Assembly: GCA_900553965.1 (NCBI GenBank)
Contig: USFX01000173.1
Location: 1-5,722 of the forward strand
Source of the DNA: an uncultured Prevotella sp.
GTDB taxonomy: Bacteria; Bacteroidota; Bacteroidia; Bacteroidales; Bacteroidaceae
Length of the DNA: 5,722 bases
Reading direction: 5' to 3'
Position 1 is the first letter of the stretch; each line of letters starts with the position of its first letter. The notes beneath the pieces were generated by a model that was not told the DNA's origin, did not search any database, and saw nothing but the letters and a program-made list of their open reading frames with translations. The position numbers and the translations under genes are program-made. Of this stretch, positions 1 through 5,722 are shown piece after piece.

Positions 1-2109
1 GATGCCGCTTTCCTGAAGTGTCTTGCCGATGAACGGACTACTGCCGGTGATGACCATCTGGCGGAGTTTCATCTCCCGTTTCTCAAATTCCGGGTCGTCG
101 CCATAGACCTCTTCGCGCAGTGCCGCGCCCATATTGGTCAGCTGGTCGTCGCTGCCGACAACGCGTATTCTGTCTCCGGGGAAGATGATTGAGCCTCCGT
201 CGGGGATATTCATGCGGCGGGTGGCGCGCAGGATGCTGCTCACGTGGACCCCGAACTTCTGGCGCAGACTCAGCTCGGCCAGTGTGCGGCCGGCCCACAT
301 TGAATCGGCCGGGATGTCGAAATCGGCCAAGTGGATGTCGCGGTCCAGCAGATGGCCTTCATACAAGGGGCGCTTGCGGCCGTGGACCTGTGCCTCTATG
401 TCGCGTGAACGCAGGTTCTTGACGAACAGCCGTTCAAGACGTATGCTGCTGTGCTTCAGCCGGCGCGAGAGCACCATGCCTATCACGAGGGCTACGGCGA
501 TGGTTATTATGAGCGCGTTGGCAAAGCGGCTGAGATAGTTGCAGACGTAGAAGACGAACGAACAGGCTATCACCACGCGTACGATAATCGTGAAAATGAG
601 CGGCAGATGGTTGAGACGGCTCTCAGCCCAAAGGGCCTTGAACTCCTCGCTGTGGTTTTTCTTCATCACCATCGCACGCAGGAACGGCGATATGAGCAGT
701 ACCGTCAGCGCGCCGCAGACGAAGTTCGCCGTCCAGTGCCAGCCGACAAGGATGTGGCGGATGAAGGGCAGGAAGACCGTAAGCATGACGAAGATGATGG
801 CGATGGAGAGGATGGAGTATATCACGACGTTGACGGTCATCTGCGTGATAAGGCTCTTCCACTTGTTCTTGGCCGCCGAGGTCGACGGATGGCTGAGCGT
901 GATGTGGTTGAGGAAGACAATTACGCGGGACGGCAGACGGCGCTCCATAAAGGCATAGCAGGGCGTCGCGGCACGCATCATATACGGGGTGAGGAATGTC
1001 GTGATGACCGAAACGGCCACGACAACGGGGTAGAGGAAGTCGCTGATGACGCCGAGGGAGAGGCCGAGGGACGCTATGATGAACGCGAACTCACCTATCT
1101 GGGCCATCGAGAAGCCGCATTTCATGGCTGTCTTCAACGGTTGTCCGCTGAGAAGATAGCCGAACGAGCCGAGCACGGCCTGTCCGATGAGTATTGTCAG
1201 GACGATTGCGACGACCGGCAGGGCATATTCAACCAGTATGCGCGGCTCGACAAGCATGCCTACAGAGACGAAGAAGATAGCTCCGAAGAGGTTCTTGACC
1301 GGCTCGACGAGCTTTATTATCTTGTCCGCCTCGACCGTTTCGGCCAATATGCTGCCCATCACGAAGGCTCCGAAGGCGCTGCTGAAGCCTACCTGAGTGG
1401 ACACGACGGCCATCAGACAGCACAGTCCGAGCGACACGATGAGCAGTGTCTCCTCGTTGATGAGCTTGCGGACATTGCGCAGGAACATGGGAATGAGGAA
1501 TATTCCGACGACAAACCATAATATGAGGAAGAAGGCAATGCTGAGCACGCTGCGCAGCATCTGACCGCCGTCGGGACTGCTTCCGCCGGCAACGGCCGCC
1601 AGCATGACCATCATGACGATGGCGAGCACGTCTTCGAGAATGAGCACGCTCATCACCAGACCGGCGAAACGCTGCTGACGCAGACCGAGATCGTCGAACG
1701 CCTTATATATAATGGTAGTTGAACTCATGGCCAGCATGCCGCCGAGGAAGATGCAGTCCATCTGCCGCCAGCCGAACATCTTGCCGGCGGAGAAGCCCAT
1801 CAGCATCATACAGAAGATGATGGTGCAGGCCGCTATGACCGGTGCCGCGCCCATCTTGATTATCTTCTTGAACGAGAAATCAAGTCCGAGGGAGAACAAG
1901 AGAAAGATAACACCGATGTCGGCCCACGTCTTCACGTCGGCACTGTCCATCACCGACATCGTGTAAGGCATGTGGGGGCTGACCAGAAAGCCGGCCACGA
2001 TATAGCCGAGAACAAGCGGCTGCTTGAGTTTCTTGAAGATAAGGGTCACTGTCCCTGCCACAACCAGTATAAGGGCAAGGTCTTTTACGAGTTCCGGTAA
2101 TTCCGCCAT
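1..2109 (-). CDS. Cation:proton antiporter, CPA2/Kef-like, with TrkA-C domain (3' end outside window)
   Basis: This is an inner-membrane antiporter expected to exchange K+ or Na+ for H+. I translated it from the ATG at 2109-2107; the frame stays open for 703 codons to base 1 with no stop, so the C-terminus is missing. Residues 1-380 form about 13 hydrophobic helices of the Na+/H+ exchanger fold. Typical features are the GYIVAGF stretch (35-41), the LFSLGLDF signature (71-78), the helix-breaking segment SSTTIIYKAF (129-138), an acidic pair ILED (157-160) at the usual transport-site position, and GFSMAQIGEFAFI (332-344). Residues 424-546 add about four more hydrophobic helices. A cytoplasmic TrkA-C/RCK-C-like domain follows at about 586-660, with FPGDRIRVVGSDDQL near its end, and a second one seems to begin at about 683. 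No Rossmann RCK-N domain with a GxGxxG motif is visible. The gene lies 81 bp after lptD on the same strand. The region upstream of the ATG is AT-rich without a clear Shine-Dalgarno site. The family is clear; the transported ion is not determined. Confidence 0.93.
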   Translation of the reverse strand, partial: MAELPELVKDLALILVVAGTVTLIFKKLKQPLVLGYIVAGFLVSPHMPYTMSVMDSADVKTWADIGVIFLLFSLGLDFSFKKIIKMGAAPVIAACTIIFCMMLMGFSAGKMFGWRQMDCIFLGGMLAMSSTTIIYKAFDDLGLRQQRFAGLVMSVLILEDVLAIVMMVMLAAVAGGSSPDGGQMLRSVLSIAFFLILWFVVGIFLIPMFLRNVRKLINEETLLIVSLGLCCLMAVVSTQVGFSSAFGAFVMGSILAETVEADKIIKLVEPVKNLFGAIFFVSVGMLVEPRILVEYALPVVAIVLTILIGQAVLGSFGYLLSGQPLKTAMKCGFSMAQIGEFAFIIASLGLSLGVISDFLYPVVVAVSVITTFLTPYMMRAATPCYAFMERRLPSRVIVFLNHITLSHPSTSAAKNKWKSLITQMTVNVVIYSILSIAIIFVMLTVFLPFIRHILVGWHWTANFVCGALTVLLISPFLRAMVMKKNHSEEFKALWAESRLNHLPLIFTIIVRVVIACSFVFYVCNYLSRFANALIITIAVALVIGMVLSRRLKHSSIRLERLFVKNLRSRDIEAQVHGRKRPLYEGHLLDRDIHLADFDIPADSMWAGRTLAELSLRQKFGVHVSSILRATRRMNIPDGGSIIFPGDRIRVVGSDDQLTNMGAALREEVYGDDPEFEKREMKLRQMVITGSSPFIGKTLQESGI

Positions 2110-2190
2110 GCTATATTTTAATTATTAATCCTTGATTCTTTATCCTTGCTTCTTTCTTCCTTATCCTTGCTCCTTGATTCTTTTATCGCA
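2110..2190. repeat. Intergenic spacer with TCCTTG-containing repeats
   Basis: This spacer lies between the lptD stop and the antiporter ATG. On the plus strand the hexamer TCCTTG occurs four times (starting at 2129, 2143, 2163 and 2171). A 13-bp unit TCCTTGATTCTTT is present at 2129-2141 and 2171-2183, and an 11-bp unit TTATCCTTGCT lies between them at 2140-2150 and 2161-2171, giving the order A-B-B-A. On the coding strand this is a purine-rich AAGGA-type tract. I see no hairpin terminator and no TAnnTTTG promoter element, which fits read-through from lptD into the antiporter. The AAGGA nearest the ATG is roughly 20 bases away, too far for an ordinary ribosome binding site. The last 20 or so bases before the ATG are almost pure A/T. 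Confidence 0.75.
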
Positions 2191-5106
2191 TCAATACCAT
2201 TGCACGGAGTTGCTGTAGCTGCTGCGTTTGTCGTATTTGAGCGCGTCGGTGAGCGTCGCGGCGTTGCAGCGGAAAGAGAAGTTGTAGCTTGTGTAGGGTG
2301 AAAGCACCACGGAACATGACATGCTGAAGCAGTGCAGGTCACGCGAGAGCGATGCCGTTGTCATTGATATCTTCTTGTTCTCGAAGTCATAACCGGACGA
2401 GAAGCTGATGTTCCAGCCGTCACTGATGCGCACGTTGCCGCTGAAGTTGAGCGTCTGGGTGATTCCGTAAGGATAGCGCATCTTGTTGTAGTTGAACGGT
2501 GCGCTCATGTCCTCACGCATGGAGATGCCGTAGCCGAAGCTGAGAGACCACGGCAGACTGAACGTCATATAGCCGTCTTCGTCAGTCTCTGCCTTACCGG
2601 CGTTTTCCTTGCGGGCTCCGCGCTGGCCTTTCTGCATGGTGTCGTCCTCGTTTGTCTCGCGATCGTATTCGTCCTCTTCTTCCTCCTCCTTCTTCTTGTC
2701 GTCCTCCTTGTTGACCCGCTCTCCGCGCAGCCACTTGAAGAAGTTGGACACCTTCTTGTTGTCCAGCGTATAGGAAATGTTCTGCGACATGCCTTGGAAA
2801 CGGCCGAACTTACCTTGGCTGTAGAGCGTGGTGTGCTCGCTGAGGCGCGGCTTTCCGTTCTCATCCAGCTCGTAGGCGTAGGTCGCGAAGACCGCATTCA
2901 TGTTGAAGGTGTAGTTCTTCGTCAGCTTCAGACGCAGACGGGTGCTGAGGTCGCTCCACGGGCGGATGTCCGTGGCCATGTTGTATGACATGCTGGCTCC
3001 CAGCTCGTCGATGATGCTTATCTTCTTCACACCCGAACTGTCGCGGTCCGAACGCACCTTCATCTCGATGTTGTTGGAGATGTCCACCGCTATGCTTCCC
3101 GTCTTTCCGCGGCCCGGCACACCGTAGAGTCCGTTGGAGTAGGGCGAATATTCCACGAGCGAGACATTGCCGTTGGCGTCCGTGCGCTGATAGGACTCAT
3201 AGTAGCCGTAGCGCCGGGTGCTGAAGTCCGGGGCATAGTTGAAGCTGACCTGCGGCGTGAAGACGTGGCGGACGGCCACTATTTTGTCACCGAAGAGCTT
3301 CCTCCAAGGCACATACGTACCGTAGAGCTTGGTCGACGCGCTGACGCTCATCGTCCAGTTGTAGATGTTGTAGAAGCCGTCTATCGTGTCCGTCACCTCA
3401 CGCTGGGCGTCTCCGTCCCATGAGCGCATGATTTTGGTGGTGTACATGCGGTCGGTGAAGTTGAAGGAAGGATTGATGTTCAGGTAATTAAATAAGGTGA
3501 AGTTGGCGCTAATCGGGATGCTGTGCTGCATACCGTTGCGCCAGTCGCGTGTCAGACTGGAGTGCATGAGGAGATATTCCTTCGTGCTTATGGAGTTGCT
3601 GAGCTGTCCCGTATAGGACATTGATATCTTCTCATACCACTTCTCCTTGCCCACCATCTTCTTGCGCTTGAAGGGGTAGAAGCGGCTGATGGAGACGTTC
3701 AGGTCGGGCAGCGTCATGGCTATGGTGGTGTCGCGCATGTTCTGGTTGAGGTTGACCGTCGTGCTGAGGGTCAGTCCGATGCTTGAAAAGGTGTTGCTCA
3801 TGCTCACCGATGACGTTCTCGTGCTCTGCGTATAGCTCTGCGGATTGTACATGCTGGTGAGGTTGTTGCGCTCATAGCTGCTCGTGGCGAAGTTGACACT
3901 GGCCGACAGCGAGCGGTAGGGATTGGCCTTGGCGTCCTGCCGGTGGCTCCACTGAATCTTGAAGCTGGTCTGCTTCATATAGTCCGGCATGTTCTTCTCG
4001 CCGTTGATGGTGTTCTGATAGCTGGCATAGAAGCTGCCGCTGTAGCGGTAGCGCTTGCGGTAGTTCGTGGCGGCGGAAAGTCCCCACGAGCCTTTTGTGT
4101 ATATCTCGCCGATGAGCTTGAGGTCCATCCGGTCGTTGATGGCAAAGTAGTATCCGCCGTCACGCAGATAGAATCCGCGTTCGGTCTCGTCTCCATAGGT
4201 CGGCATGATGAATCCGCTGGAGTAGCTTTTTGAGAAAGGGAAGAAGCCGTAGGGTATGGCCAGCGGCAGCGGTACGTCGGCCACGACGAGGTAGGCCGGT
4301 CCGAAGACAACGTCCTTACCTGGCCGCATCTTCGCACGTGAGAGGGCGATGTAGAAATCCGGGTGAGGACTGTCGCACGTCGTGTACTTTCCGTGCTGGA
4401 GGAAAATCTCTCCGTTGGAGTTGCGCTTGGACAGCTCGCTGGTCATGAAGCCGTCCTCCTGCTGCGTATAGACATCCTTGATAAGTCCCTTCTTTGTCTT
4501 GAAGTTGAACGACATGGTGTCGTTTTCATACGTGTCGCTGCCCATCTTGAAGACCGGGAGACCGAACATCTGGCCTGTGGTGTCCCTTGTGCCGGTGGCG
4601 TGGACAAGGCTGCTGTCAAGACACATGTTGATGCGGTCGCTCACGAGGTCCATATCCTCATAGACAACGTGGGAGTTGCCATAGAGATAAGCCTTTCCCG
4701 TGGCCGACTCGAAGACGAGCGAGTCTTCCGCCGAGTATGTCACGGGGGCGTCGATTCCGTTCTTGCGCTGCCGGTTGGCGCTGTCAAGAGCCAGCGAATC
4801 GTCGATGGCCTTATTATAATGGTATATGGCCAGCTGCATGGAGTCCATCTTCGTCGTGTCCGGTCCGGCCGGAAGCGCGGACGTCAAGGAGTCGGTCGTG
4901 ATGGTGTCACCTTTCAATGAATCAGCCGTTACGGCCGCGGAGTCACGCCGGACCACCGAATCAACAGCCGCACTGTCGGTTTTCAGCGCGAGAGAATCGA
5001 CATCAGAAGCGCCCTTCACCATGCCGGAAAAGAGCGCAGGAGGAAGTTCCGCCCAGACAAAAACAAAGGCGAAAAGCATCAAGAATATCAATGTCTTTTT
5101 TCTCAC
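2191..5106 (-). CDS. lptD: LPS-assembly protein LptD (OstA family, large Bacteroidota type)
   Basis: This is an outer-membrane beta-barrel that receives lipopolysaccharide from the periplasmic Lpt bridge and inserts it into the outer leaflet. It has 971 residues and is complete, against about 780 in Escherichia coli. Residues 1-19 are a signal peptide (basic RKK, then a hydrophobic core ending VWA). Residues 35-110 are a Ser/Asp/Thr-rich linker. An OstA/LptA-like periplasmic domain spans about 118-240, with repeated short strands such as GKAYLYGNSHVVYED. The family motif YTTCDSPHPDFYIALS (241-256) and the FGPAYLVVADVPLPLAIPYG region (268-287) lead into the barrel, which shows alternating aromatic strands to the end. 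The last residues, VQWY, resemble a Bam-recognised C-terminal beta-signal. A charged insert (799-845) lies between late strands. Five cysteines occur: 162, 244, 926, 931 and 947. The GTG start (5106-5104) is chosen because it is the first NTG codon after an in-frame stop at 5184-5182 and the only start that gives a full signal peptide; the ATG at codon 10 would remove its basic end. No LptE-like partner is encoded here. Confidence 0.93.
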   Translation of the reverse strand: MRKKTLIFLMLFAFVFVWAELPPALFSGMVKGASDVDSLALKTDSAAVDSVVRRDSAAVTADSLKGDTITTDSLTSALPAGPDTTKMDSMQLAIYHYNKAIDDSLALDSANRQRKNGIDAPVTYSAEDSLVFESATGKAYLYGNSHVVYEDMDLVSDRINMCLDSSLVHATGTRDTTGQMFGLPVFKMGSDTYENDTMSFNFKTKKGLIKDVYTQQEDGFMTSELSKRNSNGEIFLQHGKYTTCDSPHPDFYIALSRAKMRPGKDVVFGPAYLVVADVPLPLAIPYGFFPFSKSYSSGFIMPTYGDETERGFYLRDGGYYFAINDRMDLKLIGEIYTKGSWGLSAATNYRKRYRYSGSFYASYQNTINGEKNMPDYMKQTSFKIQWSHRQDAKANPYRSLSASVNFATSSYERNNLTSMYNPQSYTQSTRTSSVSMSNTFSSIGLTLSTTVNLNQNMRDTTIAMTLPDLNVSISRFYPFKRKKMVGKEKWYEKISMSYTGQLSNSISTKEYLLMHSSLTRDWRNGMQHSIPISANFTLFNYLNINPSFNFTDRMYTTKIMRSWDGDAQREVTDTIDGFYNIYNWTMSVSASTKLYGTYVPWRKLFGDKIVAVRHVFTPQVSFNYAPDFSTRRYGYYESYQRTDANGNVSLVEYSPYSNGLYGVPGRGKTGSIAVDISNNIEMKVRSDRDSSGVKKISIIDELGASMSYNMATDIRPWSDLSTRLRLKLTKNYTFNMNAVFATYAYELDENGKPRLSEHTTLYSQGKFGRFQGMSQNISYTLDNKKVSNFFKWLRGERVNKEDDKKKEEEEEDEYDRETNEDDTMQKGQRGARKENAGKAETDEDGYMTFSLPWSLSFGYGISMREDMSAPFNYNKMRYPYGITQTLNFSGNVRISDGWNISFSSGYDFENKKISMTTASLSRDLHCFSMSCSVVLSPYTSYNFSFRCNAATLTDALKYDKRSSYSNSVQWY

Positions 5107-5111
5107 GGCTG

Positions 5112-5119
5112 CAAAATTA
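5112..5119 (-). promoter_or_regulatory. lptD: Bacteroidota-type -7 promoter element for lptD
   Basis: On the minus strand the sequence TAATTTTG matches the Bacteroidota sigma-ABfr -7 consensus TAnnTTTG exactly. It ends only five bases before the lptD GTG codon. No clean TTTG is seen at the -33 position; the best candidate is a T-rich stretch (TGTTTTT) about 19 bases further upstream. If this element is used, transcription would begin at or within a few bases of the GTG, giving a leaderless or nearly leaderless lptD mRNA. The match is seen directly; its use as a promoter is inferred. Confidence 0.55.
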
Positions 5120-5176
5120 CTTATAAAATAGTTAAAAACAGTCGGTTTTCGATAGTTTAACGTTAGTTCCCGCCTT

Positions 5177-5216
5177 TTCTTTTATAATCCGGCGTGTACT
5201 TCTTTTATAATCCGGC
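5177..5216. repeat. 17-bp direct repeat in the HD-gene/lptD intergenic region
   Basis: The 17-bp sequence TTCTTTTATAATCCGGC occurs at 5177-5193 and again, identical, at 5200-5216, a period of 23 bp with a 6-bp spacer. It lies 39 bp downstream of the HD-gene stop and about 60 bp upstream of the lptD promoter element. It is not part of a long array: only two copies are present. It may be a local tandem duplication or a paired protein-binding site; nothing in the sequence decides between these. Confidence 0.8.
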
Positions 5217-5254
5217 ATGGCGCCGCGCTCCGGCGCTCCGGTGTTGCAGCTCTG

Positions 5255-5722
5255 TCATTCGAACATCGCGGCCCAGCCGAGGAAACGCCGGACGCCCTCC
5301 TCACCGAACTTTTCGAGACTCTGGGCGGCCTGTTCGACGGTGCGGACGCGATCCAGATGGGACTTGGAGAAGAACTTGTCGGCGTAGCAGATGACCTGTT
5401 CCTCCATCGTTTCGGGCAGAAAATCCTGAAGCGGCAGCGGCAGCGAGCTTTCCTCGATGGCCCGGCGTGTGATTCCGGTGCCGGTGTGGCGCTCGCAGAC
5501 ACGTGCGTGACGGGGAAAGCCCTCGGCGCGCATCATCTCCGCCCCGATCACTCCATGGCGGATGTAGGGCTCAGTTCCGAAACACTCGATGCCGGCGGCG
5601 TCCGTCCGGCAGACGCCGATGTCGTGGAGCATGGCGGCCTCTTCGAGAAACGTGCGGTCGAGAGCCAGCTCCGGATGGCGGCTGGCGATGAGCAGCGCGC
5701 GGTCGGCCACGGCTCTGCTGTG
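5255..5722 (-). CDS. HD-domain (HDIG) phosphohydrolase-like protein, 5' end outside window
   Basis: This is a predicted cytoplasmic metal-dependent phosphohydrolase of the HD superfamily; the substrate is unknown. The last 155 residues and a TGA stop (5257-5255) are present, and the frame is open to the right edge. Numbering from the edge, the conserved metal-binding pattern can be followed: His1 in HSRAVADRAL, His33-Asp34 in MLHDIG, His56 in YIRHGVIGAEMM, His79 in CERHTGTG, and Asp115 in CYADKFF. A GTG at 5710-5708 could be taken as the start, but that would cut off His1, normally the first metal ligand of an HD domain, so I read the gene as truncated by the window edge. The C-terminal 30 residues are a charged helix ending WAAMFE. 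It is followed by a 148-bp gap before lptD on the same strand. HD proteins of this compact type can act on nucleotides or on phosphate esters, and the sequence does not say which. Confidence 0.86.
   Translation of the reverse strand, partial: HSRAVADRALLIASRHPELALDRTFLEEAAMLHDIGVCRTDAAGIECFGTEPYIRHGVIGAEMMRAEGFPRHARVCERHTGTGITRRAIEESSLPLPLQDFLPETMEEQVICYADKFFSKSHLDRVRTVEQAAQSLEKFGEEGVRRFLGWAAMFE

Noticed and set aside
451..1521. Long open frame (356 codons) on the plus strand, antisense to the antiporter
   Set aside because: The product is almost entirely charged or polar residues (Arg, Glu, Asp, His), which is what the complement of a hydrophobic, GC-rich membrane-protein gene yields. The minus-strand frame has clear exchanger motifs, and no promoter or domain supports the plus-strand reading.
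4363..4920. Open frame of 185 codons on the plus strand, antisense to lptD
   Set aside because: It lies wholly inside the well-supported lptD gene, shows no recognisable domain, and is explained by codon bias on the opposite strand.
5134..5151. Short inverted repeat AAAAC/GTTTT as a possible terminator for the HD gene
   Set aside because: The stem is only five mostly A-T pairs with no proper U-tract, too weak for an intrinsic terminator.
5132..5218. Possible 28-codon micro-ORF on the minus strand (starts MPDYKRS, ends TDCF) between the HD gene and lptD
   Set aside because: It starts inside the second copy of the direct repeat, has no ribosome binding site or recognisable motif, and runs into the lptD promoter region. 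Its length is within what chance gives.
5221..5245. GC-rich stretch with repeated GCTCCGG just downstream of the HD-gene stop, considered as a terminator hairpin
   Set aside because: The copies are mainly direct repeats (GCTCCGGC then GCTCCGG), not a clean stem-loop, and no T-run follows on the transcribed strand immediately after.
5708..5710. GTG as the start of the HD-domain gene
   Set aside because: The frame continues to the window edge without a stop, and the codons just upstream encode His-Ser-Arg-Ala, matching the first metal-binding histidine of HD domains, so the real start is beyond base 5722.

Overview
The window looks like chromosomal DNA of a moderately GC-rich member of the Bacteroidales (Prevotella- or Muribaculaceae-like; the genus cannot be fixed from this sequence alone). 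Three things point there: an LptD of the large Bacteroidota type, a perfect Bacteroidota-style -7 promoter element (TAnnTTTG), and start codons without a clear Shine-Dalgarno sequence. All genes read on the minus strand, so transcription runs from the right edge to the left edge.

Right to left, the layout is as follows. (1) Bases 5722-5255 hold the C-terminal 155 residues of an HDIG-type HD-domain phosphohydrolase-like protein whose start lies outside the window. (2) Bases 5254-5107 are an AT-rich intergenic region with a 17-bp direct repeat and a promoter element close to the next gene. (3) Bases 5106-2191 encode a complete 971-residue outer-membrane LPS-assembly protein of the LptD family, with a GTG start. 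(4) Bases 2190-2110 are an 81-bp spacer built largely from TCCTTG-containing repeats. (5) Bases 2109-1 encode the first 703 residues of a large inner-membrane monovalent cation:proton antiporter (CPA2/Kef-like) with a cytoplasmic TrkA-C (RCK-C) domain. Its 3' end lies beyond base 1.

No terminator or promoter is recognisable between lptD and the antiporter, so the two are probably co-transcribed from the promoter before lptD. That is inference, and no functional link between them is visible beyond both being envelope proteins. The HD-domain gene is separated from lptD by the promoter-bearing gap and may be a separate transcription unit.

This is an ordinary housekeeping/envelope region. I found no mobile element, CRISPR array, RNA gene, toxin-antitoxin or defence system, and no convincing new system. 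The points worth a second look are modest: the antiporter's domain order (extra membrane helices where a Rossmann RCK-N domain would be expected, and an Glu-Asp pair at the transport site), the near-leaderless GTG start of lptD, the cysteine pattern and two low-complexity segments of LptD, and the two sets of intergenic repeats.
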